Positions 28,377-37,393 of a stretch of 64,000 nucleotides of DNA are shown here, one piece after another. The notes under the pieces are model-generated. The model ran no database searches. It saw nothing but the letters and a program-made list of their open reading frames with translations, and was not told the DNA's origin. The stretch covers positions 1,054,001-1,118,000 of the forward strand of contig NZ_CP040504.1 in NCBI RefSeq assembly GCF_005886145.1. Direction: 5' to 3'. Position 1 is the first letter of the stretch; each line of letters opens with the position of its first letter. A program made the translations under genes and the position numbers. The stretch is from Neisseria sp. oral taxon 014 str. F0314 (GTDB lineage Bacteria > Pseudomonadota > Gammaproteobacteria > Burkholderiales > Neisseriaceae).

Positions 28377-28961
28377 ATGAAGATTCTAGTCAACGTATTT
28401 CATCCCGATCTGGAAAAATCCGCGGTTAACAAAGCATGGGTACGGCAGTTGGAAAAAACGGCGAATGTAACCGTACGCAAAATCTGCCAGCGCTACCCCG
28501 ACGGCAAAATCGATGTTCCGGCGGAACAGGAAGCCCTGTCCACGCATGACCGTTTAGTATTCCAGCACCCGTTTTACTGGTATTCCGTGCCGCCGCTGAT
28601 GAAGCAATGGATAGACGAGGTGTTCACCTACGGCTGGGCATACGGCGGCGGCGATGCATTGGCGGGTAAGGAATGGGTATGCGCCATCTCCACCGGCGGT
28701 CCGGCGGATTCTTATCAGGCGGGCGGCTACAACAGTTATTCCATGAGCGAATTTCTAAAGCCCCTGCAACAAACCGCCAATCTGGTGCAAACCAAATTTC
28801 TGCCCCCGTTCGTATTCCACGGCGCCGTCCACGCCACCGAAGCCGAAATCGAACAATCCGCGCGCGAACTGGCCGCACACATTACCGACCCGCTGCTCGA
28901 CCCGCAGAAAAAACTGGCCGCGCTGGTGCAGGCGATGAACGACGAAGGCGTCAGCCTATAA
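28377..28961 (+). CDS. NAD(P)H-dependent quinone oxidoreductase, Flavodoxin_2 family
   Basis: 194-residue KefF/YwrO/MdaB-like flavoprotein. MKILVNVFHPDLEKSAVNKA opens the fold, and QHPFYWYSVPPLMKQWIDEV near residue 62 is the family signature. It is followed by FTYGWAYGGGDALAGKEWV and ISTGGPADSYQAGGYNSYSM. It probably performs two-electron quinone reduction in the cytosol. GGAGGG gives a strong ribosome-binding site. It lies inside the aryl-polyene-type gene set, flanked by dRS3-like repeats at 28206-28250 and 28993-29012, so it may be a later insertion there. Confidence 0.88.
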   Translation: MKILVNVFHPDLEKSAVNKAWVRQLEKTANVTVRKICQRYPDGKIDVPAEQEALSTHDRLVFQHPFYWYSVPPLMKQWIDEVFTYGWAYGGGDALAGKEWVCAISTGGPADSYQAGGYNSYSMSEFLKPLQQTANLVQTKFLPPFVFHGAVHATEAEIEQSARELAAHITDPLLDPQKKLAALVQAMNDEGVSL

Positions 28962-28992
28962 CCGGCTTACTTAATTTTTATTGAATCCCGCC

Positions 28993-29012
28993 ATTCCCGC
29001 GCAGGCGGGAAC
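28993..29012. repeat. dRS3 repeat
   Basis: ATTCCCGCGCAGGCGGGAAC, one base from the ATTCCC-N8-GGGAAT consensus, right after the quinone reductase gene. Confidence 0.7.
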
Positions 29013-29241
29013 GGCAGCAGTCGGTAAGCTCCGTATTGGAAACGAGGTGTTTTACCCCGAACCATATCGGGAAAAACGTTCTTCGGCAAATCCGGCAAAC
29101 CGCCTGCCAAACATGAAACATCCGCCCCGACAGACCGAACCGTCCAAACTTGTGCCTGTTCAGACGGCCTCCCACTCCTCAGGCATCGGTTACAATACCT
29201 TGCCAATGATACACACACCCATCCCCTACAAAAGGAAACCC

Positions 29242-29772
29242 ATGCGATTCCCAACCGCCGCTCTTGCCGCGCTCGCCCTTGCCGCCTGCGCCGCCTCCCC
29301 TTCCCTGCCCCGTCCGCAAACCCTGCCGACGCTTGACCAAGCAGGATTATGGTTCAAACTCGAACAGACCGACGCTTCGGGCAATGCCGCCCAAACCAGC
29401 CTGCTGGCGGTCGAGCAGCTTTCAGACGGCATCCGCTTCGTGCAGACCGACGCGCTGGGTGCGCCCGTGTCGCGCCAGTTTGTCGGCACGAAAGGCTGGA
29501 AAAACGACGGCTTCATCATGCCCAATTCCGCTTCGCGCCGCCTGTTTGCCGCGCTGCTGCCGCTGCTTGCCGCCGACCGCGCCGCCGCGCTGTATCCCGA
29601 AGTGGAGCAAAAACCGTCCGAACACAATGCGTTCTGTCCCGACGGCAACGGCGCACTGTTCCGCTACAAAGACCGCGATTTATGGTGCGTCGCCCGTCAT
29701 GACGGGCAGTTCGTCATCGCCTTTCCCGACAAAACGCGTTGGACCGTCAGCCCGATTAAAGAAGAACAATGA
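29242..29772 (+). CDS. DUF3261-type outer-membrane lipoprotein, aryl-polyene cluster type
   Basis: 176-residue protein. Its signal peptide MRFPTAALAALALAACAAS ends in a lipobox (LAAC), so it should be lipidated. The rest is a small globular domain with TLDQAGLWFKLEQTDASG and a C-terminal YKDRDLWCVARHDGQFVIAF. It resembles the DUF3261 proteins encoded beside ketosynthases in aryl polyene clusters, which are thought to help place the polyene in the outer membrane. AAAGGAAACC precedes the start, and TACAAT at 29191 may be its -10. Its stop overlaps the ketosynthase start (ATGA), so the two are translationally coupled. Confidence 0.75.
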   Translation: MRFPTAALAALALAACAASPSLPRPQTLPTLDQAGLWFKLEQTDASGNAAQTSLLAVEQLSDGIRFVQTDALGAPVSRQFVGTKGWKNDGFIMPNSASRRLFAALLPLLAADRAAALYPEVEQKPSEHNAFCPDGNGALFRYKDRDLWCVARHDGQFVIAFPDKTRWTVSPIKEEQ

Positions 29773-30989
29773 TGAAAACCCCCGTTTATCTCAGCCGCCC
29801 CGCCGTGACCAGCTCGCTCGGCAACGGCCTGCGCACACATATCGACGCGCTGCTGATGCCGTCTGAAACTTCGCCGCTGACGTTTTCCGACCAATGGGTC
29901 AAGGGCAAAACCTTCGCATTCGGCGCGGTAAACGAAACGCTGCGCCCGCTGCCCGACAACCTGTCCGCCGCGCATCGCAGCCGCAACAACCAACTGCTGT
30001 GGCACGCGCTGGAGCAGATTGAAGACGACATCCGCGCCGCCGTCCGCCGTTACGGCGCGGCGCGGACGGCCGTGATCATGGGCACTTCCACCAGCGGCGC
30101 CGACGAAAATATCCCCTTGTTCCAACACGTTGCCGACGGCGGCGGCTGGGCGGACAAGCCGTTCAACCAGCTCCAGCACGAAATGGCGTCGCCTTCGGAA
30201 TTTGTTGCACACGTCTACGGCATTCACGGCCTGCGCTACGTCGTTTCCACCGCCTGCACATCGGGCGCGCGCGCCTTAATCAGCGCGGCGCGGCTTCTGC
30301 GTTCGGGTTTGTGCGACGCAGTGGTCTGCGGCGGCGTAGACACCCTCTCGCCGCTGACCATCAACGGTTTTGCCTCGCTGGAAGTGCTTTCAGACGGCCT
30401 CGCCAATCCGTTTTCCGCCAACCGCGACGGCATCAATATCGGCGAAGCCGCCGCCGCATTCGTCATGACCCGCGATGCCGATTTCGGCGGCACGATGCAG
30501 CTGTTGGGCTACGGCGCAAGCAGCGACGCTTATCATATGTCCTCGCCCCGCCCCGACGGTTTGGGTGCGGTGCAGTCTTTTCAGGCGGCATTGAACAATG
30601 CCGGTTTGCAGCCGCAGGACATCGGCTGGATTAATCTGCACGGCACCGGCACGAAACACAACGACAGCATGGAAAGCCGCGCCGTCGCCGAAGTGTTCGG
30701 CAGCCAAACCTTCTGCACTTCGACCAAGCCGCAAACCGGACACACGCTCGGCGCGGCCGGTGCCATCGAAGCCGCATTCGCCTGGGGCATCGCCGACCGC
30801 GGCTGCAACCCGCAGGGCAAACTGCCGCCGCAACAGTGGGACGGCATCCCCGACCCCGAACTGCCCGCCGTCGCCCTGACCGACGGCAACAGTGCATGGC
30901 CGTCTGAAAAACGTATCGCCGCCAGCTCGTCTTTCGCCTTCGGCGGCAGCAACGCGGTATTGGTAATTGGGGAAGCCGCCGAGAATTAG
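29769..30989 (+). CDS. Beta-ketoacyl-ACP synthase (FabF-like), aryl-polyene type
   Basis: 406-residue thiolase-fold condensing enzyme. The catalytic Cys lies in YVVSTACTSGARALISAARL, the first His in INLHGTGTKHNDSMES and the second in STKPQTGHTLGAAGAIEAAF, so the Cys-His-His triad is intact. It is FabF-like but is placed with a DUF3261 lipoprotein and MMPL exporter rather than with fatty-acid genes. This points to chain extension of an aryl polyene. The usual partners (carrier proteins, dehydratase, ketoreductase, ligase) are not in the window. It overlaps the lipoprotein gene by 4 bases and is followed by two DUS terminators. Confidence 0.85.
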   Translation: MMKTPVYLSRPAVTSSLGNGLRTHIDALLMPSETSPLTFSDQWVKGKTFAFGAVNETLRPLPDNLSAAHRSRNNQLLWHALEQIEDDIRAAVRRYGAARTAVIMGTSTSGADENIPLFQHVADGGGWADKPFNQLQHEMASPSEFVAHVYGIHGLRYVVSTACTSGARALISAARLLRSGLCDAVVCGGVDTLSPLTINGFASLEVLSDGLANPFSANRDGINIGEAAAAFVMTRDADFGGTMQLLGYGASSDAYHMSSPRPDGLGAVQSFQAALNNAGLQPQDIGWINLHGTGTKHNDSMESRAVAEVFGSQTFCTSTKPQTGHTLGAAGAIEAAFAWGIADRGCNPQGKLPPQQWDGIPDPELPAVALTDGNSAWPSEKRIAASSSFAFGGSNAVLVIGEAAEN

Positions 30990-31445
30990 GCGGCGAACCC
31001 TGTGCCTATCGTTTGAAAAAGCGAAGGCCGTCTGAAAATGCCGACGCGTTTTTCAGACGGCCTCCTTATATATAACGGCCTTGCGATACAACAGCCTCAA
31101 GCCGATTGGATTTTAAGGCCGAACCGTCCCGCCCGCCTCTAGCGGTGTTTTCGATAACCCGACTTAAAAAATAGGCCGTCTGAAAAGGCATATACTTTCA
31201 GACGGCCTTTTCCTGACCATCACCGCTGCCACTCTTTGTTTAAACACAATTTAATTCTGTTTTTCAAAAATATTTAATATTTAATACCAGTAATTTTCAT
31301 CATTATAAAGAACAAATCCAAGCTGACCGCCATCCGTGCAGTAAGGCTGCGTAATGATTACCAAGCCGAGGCTGGAAGCCTTGCCCGCCCTTTGTTTTTG
31401 CTACAATCACGTTCTTCTTGTTTTAAGTTTCAGGTTACTACATCC
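30990..31445. other. Intergenic region with two DUS terminators and a promoter
   Basis: 456 bases, no gene. Inverted DUS pairs at 31024-31063 and 31173-31209. AT-rich sequence (31255-31310) follows. An extended -10 (TG then TACAAT at 31402-31407) lies 39 bases before the NSS transporter start. Confidence 0.65.
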
Positions 31446-32783
31446 ATGAAAACCCCTGCTTCCTGGTCAAGCAAAATCGGCTTTATCCTTTCTGCCGCCG
31501 GTTCCGCCATCGGTTTGGGCGCGATTTGGAAATTCCCCTACACCGCCGGAACCAACGGCGGTGCGGTGTTTTTCCTGCTGTTTCTGCTGTTTACCATCCT
31601 GATTGCCCTGCCTGTGCAACTGGCCGAGTTTTATATCGGACGCAAAAGCGGCAAAAACGCGGTGGACGCGTTCAAAGTGCTGGCACCGGATACCTTGTGG
31701 CCGTGGGTGGGGCGTATGGGGGTGTTCGCCTGCTTTATTTTGCTGTCGTTTTACAGCGTGGTCGGCGGCTGGGTGCTGAATTATGTGGTGCACGCATTCG
31801 ACGGCAGCATCCGCGCCGGCGCAGACTTTGAAGCCTTGTTCGGCAACACGATTGCCAGCCCGGTAGGTTCGGTGGCGTATCAGGGGTTGTTTATGCTGAT
31901 GACGGTGTGGGTGGTGAAAAGCGGGATTTCGTCCGGCATCGAAAAGACCAACCGTTATATGATGCCCGCGCTGTTCATCCTGTTTCTGCTGCTGGCGGGG
32001 CGTTCGCTGACGCTGCCGAATGCGATGGCGGGGGTGTCGTTCCTGCTCAAACCGGATTGGTCGCACCTGTCGCCGCAAACCATGCTCACCGCGTTGGGAC
32101 AGGCGTTTTTCGCCCTCAGCATCGGCGTATCGACCATGATTACCTACGCCGCCTATCTGGACAGGAAACAGGATTTGTTCCGCTCCGGCCACAGCATTAT
32201 GTGGATGAATTTATTGGTTTCCCTGCTGGCGGGGCTGGTGATTTTCCCCGCCGTGTTCGCCTTCGGCTTCGAACCCAGCCAGGGGCCGGGGCTGATTTTT
32301 GTGGTGTTGCCGGCAGTGTTTATGAAATTGCCGCTGGGCAATCTGCTGTTTGCCGTGTTTATGCTGCTGGTGGTGTTCGCCACGCTCACCTCGGCCTTTT
32401 CCATGCTGGAAACGGTGATTGCGGCAACCATCCGGGAAAACGAAAGCAAACGCAGCAGCCGCACTTGGATTATCGGCACGGCGATTTTCATCGTCGGCAT
32501 CCCGTCTGCCTTGTCGTTCGGCGTATTGGGCGAGATGAAGCTGTTCGGCAAAACGCTGTTTGATTTGTGGGACTACATGATTACCGCGCTGATTATGCCG
32601 ATAGGCGCTTTAAGCGTGGCCGTATTCGTCGGTTGGATACAGAAAAAACAAGCGGTGCTGGAACACATGCGCGAAGGCAGTGGCGTACCGCAGGCAGTGC
32701 TGTCGCTGTGGCTCTATACCCTGCGCTTTCTGGCACCGGTGGCGATTGTGCTGGTGTTTGCCAATACGCTGGGCTGGATTTGA
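31446..32783 (+). CDS. Neurotransmitter:sodium symporter family transporter
   Basis: 445-residue LeuT-fold carrier. The first helix WSSKIGFILSAAGSAIGLGA and IWKFPYTAGTNGGAVFFLLF form the Na+ and substrate sites typical of NSS proteins. About 11-12 spans follow, including SFYSVVGGWVLNYVVHAF and SIGVSTMITYAAYLDRKQDL. Bacterial members import amino acids such as tryptophan, tyrosine or leucine with sodium; the substrate is unknown here. The start MKTPASWSSKIGFIL fits the family; the longer frame would include the -10 box and is excluded. Confidence 0.9.
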   Translation: MKTPASWSSKIGFILSAAGSAIGLGAIWKFPYTAGTNGGAVFFLLFLLFTILIALPVQLAEFYIGRKSGKNAVDAFKVLAPDTLWPWVGRMGVFACFILLSFYSVVGGWVLNYVVHAFDGSIRAGADFEALFGNTIASPVGSVAYQGLFMLMTVWVVKSGISSGIEKTNRYMMPALFILFLLLAGRSLTLPNAMAGVSFLLKPDWSHLSPQTMLTALGQAFFALSIGVSTMITYAAYLDRKQDLFRSGHSIMWMNLLVSLLAGLVIFPAVFAFGFEPSQGPGLIFVVLPAVFMKLPLGNLLFAVFMLLVVFATLTSAFSMLETVIAATIRENESKRSSRTWIIGTAIFIVGIPSALSFGVLGEMKLFGKTLFDLWDYMITALIMPIGALSVAVFVGWIQKKQAVLEHMREGSGVPQAVLSLWLYTLRFLAPVAIVLVFANTLGWI

Positions 32784-33227
32784 TTTTTTGAAGAAGAAGG
32801 TAAGGAAACCGTTTATCACTTAAAAAATATACCGCTCATCCAAATTATAATACCGATAATCCATAAAAAGGTCGTCTGAAATGTGGTTTTTTACCCATTT
32901 TCAGACGGCCTTTTAGCATTGTTGTGAAACAACCGCAACAATCCGTTTCCATATTATTCATTTGAAATTGATTTTAAAATCCCCATACATTCCAATTGGT
33001 TATGCGACAGGCCACTTTAATGCGAAAAATATATTTATGTCATTTTTAAACTAGGTAAACGATATTAACGAAAAATATTATTTTCAATCTAAAAATAATG
33101 TTTGCAAAATAACGTTTATCTAGATAATATACCGTTTATCAAAAACGAACCGATTATCTCTAATTTATGCCACTTATCTGGGCAAGCTGAAATCAGGTTT
33201 GCCTGTATATGTAAAGAGAGACACATC
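32784..33227. other. AT-rich intergenic region before the isochorismatase-fold gene
   Basis: 444 bases, no gene. A DUS pair at 32867-32913 joins one GGTCGTCTGAA copy and one AG-DUS copy as terminator. From 32930 to 33150 it is strongly AT-rich, with CGTTTATC repeated at 33112 and 33130 and a related ACCGTTTATC near 32808. Confidence 0.55.
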
Positions 33228-33890
33228 ATGACCATCATCGCTATCGACATCCAACCGCAATACCGTTTTTCCTGCATGGCGGCCAACGAGCAACGTTTCC
33301 TGCAACGCCCGGAAAGCATTGTTGACGGTCTGAACCGCCAGGCCGAATACGCCGACAAGCGCCTGTTGGTCGAAAATGTGTCCGCCGATCAAGACGCTTT
33401 GTGCAACCTTTGCAATAACAGCATGGCCGAACAAGGCGGGTTTATTTTAAACCGCAGCGCTTACTTCGGCGCCTGCGCCAACGGCTGCCGCAGCAAATTC
33501 CTGCTCAGCGGCCTGCCCCATCCTGCCGACTACGACCACGCGGTCGAAATCGACGGCGACTACCGCCACGGCGTGTGCTTCCACGACAAAAAAGAAACGC
33601 GCAGTACCGGCCTGATTGAATGGCTGTACGCACAAAACGCCGATACCGTCATCCTCGGAGGGCTGGCTACCGAAGACACCGTAGCGGCAACTGCAAAACA
33701 GTTGACATGGTACAACAACGACATCCGCATCATCGTCAACCTGTCCGCCTGTTGCGGCTATTCGCCCGAAAGCACCATACGGACCGTTTACAGCCTGAGG
33801 GAAATGGGCATTTCCGTCGTAACCGATGCAAAAGCCATTCCCGCCCTCCTCGACGAAATTCCTTCTCAACTTATGTTTAAAGTGTCGTAA
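33228..33890 (+). CDS. Isochorismatase-fold protein lacking the catalytic cysteine
   Basis: 220-residue protein of the isochorismatase/nicotinamidase superfamily, related to PncA by fold. The N-terminal Asp is present in MTIIAIDIQPQYRF (Asp7). In nicotinamidases the nucleophile sits in GLATDYCV; here the same place reads GGLATEDTVAATA (145-155), with Thr151 where Cys should be. Two short cysteine groups, DALCNLCNN (59, 62) and GACANGC (83, 87), could bind zinc. So it may be catalytically dead on amides or have another chemistry. Start chosen at AAGAGAG-preceded ATG; the longer frame has no homology. Its own promoter region and terminator make it a single-gene unit. Confidence 0.75.
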   Translation: MTIIAIDIQPQYRFSCMAANEQRFLQRPESIVDGLNRQAEYADKRLLVENVSADQDALCNLCNNSMAEQGGFILNRSAYFGACANGCRSKFLLSGLPHPADYDHAVEIDGDYRHGVCFHDKKETRSTGLIEWLYAQNADTVILGGLATEDTVAATAKQLTWYNNDIRIIVNLSACCGYSPESTIRTVYSLREMGISVVTDAKAIPALLDEIPSQLMFKVS

Positions 33891-33927
33891 TCTCTTGCTT
33901 AATTACTCCCAGCTGCAAGAGTTTTTC

Positions 33928-33959
33928 CGGGTCGCCCTCAAGCGACCCGTCTTTTTTTG
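33928..33959 (+). terminator. Intrinsic terminator
   Basis: CGGGTCGC and GCGACCCG around CCTCAA, followed by TCTTTTTTTG. Confidence 0.85.
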
Positions 33960-34292
33960 CAAATATCGCTCTTAAAAATTATTTTTTCATTGACTTATTT
34001 TCCGTTCAGTCTTGATTCCAACCGAACAGCCTCTCTTCGTAAAACGCCTCTCCCCAAACGTTACAATATTAAACAAAATAGGCTATTGAGAAAATAAATT
34101 ACAACGGTATTTTATTACCTGCGCCCAATACGCCTTCCCGCCAAACGAAATATCAAACGTCCTCACTAAACTGCCTAGAGGCTGTCGGCTTTCATGCCGA
34201 CAGTCCCGAAAGCAGCCCGCAAGATACGTGTCATCGTATTCTGTAATACCTTCACCAATCGAAACACTAGCCGTTTTCTGTTGAAAGCCATA
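33960..34292 (+). promoter_or_regulatory. Leader region of the pga operon with a stem-loop
   Basis: No gene. TACAAT at 34062-34067 is a -10 candidate, giving a leader of about 220 bases. A stem-loop CTGTCGGC-TTTCAT-GCCGACAG lies at 34182-34203, 90 bases before pgaA. In E. coli the pga leader is a target of CsrA; equivalent control here is inference. Confidence 0.45.
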
Positions 34293-36695
34293 ATGAAATT
34301 TACCCGTTCCCTACCATTATGGGCGGTTGCTTTTGCCGTTATCCCGTCCGTTGGTCATGCCGCTTCAAACGTCGATGCCGAGCGCGAGCGCTGGGTGGTC
34401 CACTCCCGCAGCGGAGAGACCGAACGCGGCGAAGCCGTAGCCGCACTGCGCCGGCTCTACGACGGCAGCGGCGACAAACTGGTACGCGCCGACTTAATCG
34501 CACTGCTTATCCGGGGCGGACAGCAACAGGAAGCACTGGCGGTCTGCGCCGCCTGCCGTCCTGACGGTTATTCTGCCGACGAGTTGCAAAACCTTGCGAA
34601 AGCCGCGCGCGACACTAAAAAATTCGACACCGCCGCCCTGTTCTACCGAGAACTGCAAACCCGTTTTCCCCAACAGAAAACCGGCCTGCTGGGCGGCGCG
34701 TTGACCGCGGTCGATATGGCGCGGTATAGCGAAGCGGAAGTTCTGATTAAGGAATACCGTCGCCGTTTCGGCAGCGACGCCGACATTCAGACGGCCGAAA
34801 ACTATTTGAACAAACAAACGGCTACGCTGACCGGACGCCTGGCCGGACAACTCGGCAGCCTGGGCAAATCATCCGACAAAGAAACCGTATTGCAGGCCTA
34901 CCGCACGGCGGCTGAAATGCAGGCGTATCCCATGCAGGAAAGATTGCTGGAAAGCTACCCGCAGTATTTCAGCGAAAACGACCGCCAGTGGCTGAAAACC
35001 GGCAAAGCCGTCTCGCTCCTGCGCAGCGCGCTGGCTACGAATAACCGTGCGCAGCTTGAAACCGCCTATCGGGAGTTGAACGCCGTTATCGCCGCCGCAC
35101 CTGAAAACAGCGCGATATACATCGCTGCCCTGCGCGACCGGATGACCGCGTCCAATGCGTTGGAAAAACATGAAGAAACCCTTGCCGACTACCGCCGCTT
35201 GGCCAAAACAGGCGAACAACCCGATTTTGTGAAGGCGCAATACGCACACGCGCTGTTGGCCACCGGCAGTCCGAATCAGGCTTCTGCCATTTTCCGCGGC
35301 ATTGCCGACCGCCAGATTGCGCAATCTAAAAGAATGTCCGACGACACCAACGAACAGTTGATTCAGGCATATGCCGAAGCCGTCCGTTATAGCAAGGCCA
35401 AACTGCTCATCCGCAACTGGAACACGGCAGAAACCGCGCTCGACTTTACCCGCAACGCCAAAATCAAAAATCCCTTACGCGACAAAGCCTATTTCTGGAA
35501 CGCCCGTCTGGATGCTTGGAACGGCAGGCCGGGAAAAGCTGTCAAAGATATGGACGCATGGCTTGCCGAACATCCCGCCGACCCGTGGGCCCTGACGTTG
35601 CGCGGCGAGTTGGCGCAATGGGACGGACATGACGAAGAAGCGCGGGAATGGTTCCGCCGCGCCAAAGAATACATGCCGCCCGACAGCCAGGAATGGGTGG
35701 ACAATAAAATCGCCCAGTCCGAAATGTCTTCGGGCAACTGGAAAGAAGCCGGCCAATACGCGGCCGCCGGAGCAGACAAGCCGAACTTCAGCGGATTCCG
35801 CCGCCAATATATCGAAAACCGCGCGCCGCAGCTCGTTGCCAACGCGCAGGCCATGAAAACGACGTCCCCCGCCGACGGCACGGAGTGGGGGCAGGATGCC
35901 ACGCTGTACAGCAAGCGTTCGGCGGACGGGCACCGCGCCTATGTAACCGAACGTTCGGCCTATGTGCCCAACCACGGCAGCCCGCTGCGGGCCGGACGCG
36001 CCGGTGTCGGCGCACAAATCAGCCTGTATCCGGCCACCGTTACCGTCGAAGCGGGACACGGGTTTGACCTGAACCGCAAAGCCTATGCCCTTGCAAGCGC
36101 CGACTACCGCCTCACAGGCCGTCTGAAATTGAAAGCCGACGCCGCCTACAACAGCGCCAACACGCCTGTCAAAGCCTTGAACCAAAACGTATACGCCCGC
36201 GAATACAATCTCGCCGCCGAATACCGCCATTCTTCCGCTACGCAAATCGGCGCGGGCATAGGGCTGATGGATTTCGACGACGGCAACCTGCGCAAATCCG
36301 CCAACGTTTGGATGAACAACCTCCTGTACCAATACGACTGCTGGCAGCTCGGCAGCAAACTGTGGGCGGATTACAGCGCCAACAAAGACATTCCCGAAGC
36401 CCACTACTACAACCCGAAAAACAGCAAAAGCCTCAGCGGTACATTGCAGCTTTCCTATACCGCGCCACTGGACAACGGCATCAGCCTCAAACAAACCGTC
36501 AGCGGCGGTGCGGGACGCTACTGGCAGTCGGGCGTGGCGGCGGAAAACACATGGAACCTGTCATACGGCCACGACTGGCAGTTCGGCCGCAAAACCAGCC
36601 TGACCTACGAATTCGGCCGCCGTCAGGCCATGTACGACGGTCAGCCCGAATTCCAAAATTTCGGCAACATCGGCCTAAACATGAAATTCAACTAA
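34293..36695 (+). CDS. pgaA: Poly-beta-1,6-N-acetylglucosamine export porin PgaA
   Basis: 800-residue outer-membrane exporter of the biofilm polymer PNAG. Signal peptide MKFTRSLPLWAVAFAVIPSV ending GHA is followed by periplasmic tetratricopeptide-like repeats (about 30-480), for instance LAKAARDTKKFDTAALFYRE and LRGELAQWDGHDEEAREWFR. The C-terminal third is a beta barrel with alternating aromatic strands, ending NFGNIGLNMKFN with a terminal aromatic-Asn. E. coli PgaA has 807 residues. Start chosen at the signal peptide; the frame upstream is leader. First gene of pgaA-x-pgaB-pgaC-pgaD. Confidence 0.9.
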   Translation: MKFTRSLPLWAVAFAVIPSVGHAASNVDAERERWVVHSRSGETERGEAVAALRRLYDGSGDKLVRADLIALLIRGGQQQEALAVCAACRPDGYSADELQNLAKAARDTKKFDTAALFYRELQTRFPQQKTGLLGGALTAVDMARYSEAEVLIKEYRRRFGSDADIQTAENYLNKQTATLTGRLAGQLGSLGKSSDKETVLQAYRTAAEMQAYPMQERLLESYPQYFSENDRQWLKTGKAVSLLRSALATNNRAQLETAYRELNAVIAAAPENSAIYIAALRDRMTASNALEKHEETLADYRRLAKTGEQPDFVKAQYAHALLATGSPNQASAIFRGIADRQIAQSKRMSDDTNEQLIQAYAEAVRYSKAKLLIRNWNTAETALDFTRNAKIKNPLRDKAYFWNARLDAWNGRPGKAVKDMDAWLAEHPADPWALTLRGELAQWDGHDEEAREWFRRAKEYMPPDSQEWVDNKIAQSEMSSGNWKEAGQYAAAGADKPNFSGFRRQYIENRAPQLVANAQAMKTTSPADGTEWGQDATLYSKRSADGHRAYVTERSAYVPNHGSPLRAGRAGVGAQISLYPATVTVEAGHGFDLNRKAYALASADYRLTGRLKLKADAAYNSANTPVKALNQNVYAREYNLAAEYRHSSATQIGAGIGLMDFDDGNLRKSANVWMNNLLYQYDCWQLGSKLWADYSANKDIPEAHYYNPKNSKSLSGTLQLSYTAPLDNGISLKQTVSGGAGRYWQSGVAAENTWNLSYGHDWQFGRKTSLTYEFGRRQAMYDGQPEFQNFGNIGLNMKFN

Positions 36696-36703
36696 AACGC
36701 CTT

Positions 36704-36746
36704 ATTTTCAGACGGCCCCAATCATCCGCAGAGGCCGTCTGAAAAC
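36704..36746 (+). terminator. Tail-to-tail DUS pair between pgaA and gene x
   Basis: TTTTCAGACGGCC then GGCCGTCTGAAAA 18 bases later; the arms pair, so it may attenuate transcription within the operon. Confidence 0.45.
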
Positions 36747-36769
36747 GGCAGAACAAGGAACACACCGAC

Positions 36770-37345
36770 ATGAAAAAACTGATTTACACCCTGCTCGCAG
36801 GTACAGCACTGACCGCCGCCAACGCGCAACAGCCCCCCCGTATCGAAATCAAACTGTGCAACGAACAGGCGATTGCCAAACTGATGCAGAAGGCAGACAA
36901 AGACACCCTCTACTCCGCCGCACAGGATTGCAACGACAAAGGCCGCTCCGCCACCCTGCTTTCCGCCGCCGCAGAAAAAGGCCACGGTCAGGCCGCATTG
37001 AAACTGGCCGAACAAAAATACGCCGACTATTACAAATTCGACGCCGCGTTATGGGCGTTGCAGGCGAAACAGGCCGGCGAGGAACTGCCGCCCCATCTGG
37101 TGAAACTGCTGGCCGACAACCCGCAGATTACGTTGGACATGCCGATGGCCACCCCGCAGATTTACAACCTGTCCAAACACGACCTCGGCACCTTGTCGGA
37201 AAAAGCGGAAAAAGGCGACGGCAAAGCGGCGCAGCGTCTGGCCGACTACTACATGTACGCCGCCTCTTCGCTGCCCTCCGCCGAACGCCAGGCCAAGGCC
37301 GACTACTGGCGTATGCACGCCAACAATCTGCTGGCAAACAAATAA
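36770..37345 (+). CDS. Secreted Sel1-like protein of unknown function inside the pga operon
   Basis: 191 residues, not part of the E. coli pga operon. A Sec signal peptide MKKLIYTLLAGTALTAANA is followed by a mature helical protein with two Cys (30 and 54) that could pair in the periplasm. Sel1-like repeat units are visible: AAEKGHGQAALKLAEQKYAD (near 70) and AEKGDGKAAQRLADYYMYAA (near 145). Sel1/TPR repeats usually mediate protein contacts. Position between the exporter gene pgaA and the deacetylase gene pgaB suggests a periplasmic helper in polymer export. AAGGAACACACCGAC precedes the ATG. I do not recognise a named family member. Confidence 0.75.
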   Translation: MKKLIYTLLAGTALTAANAQQPPRIEIKLCNEQAIAKLMQKADKDTLYSAAQDCNDKGRSATLLSAAAEKGHGQAALKLAEQKYADYYKFDAALWALQAKQAGEELPPHLVKLLADNPQITLDMPMATPQIYNLSKHDLGTLSEKAEKGDGKAAQRLADYYMYAASSLPSAERQAKADYWRMHANNLLANK

Positions 37346-37393
37346 CCGCCGCAGCCCGTTTCGGTAGATTTGCATTTATAACCGGACAAACCG

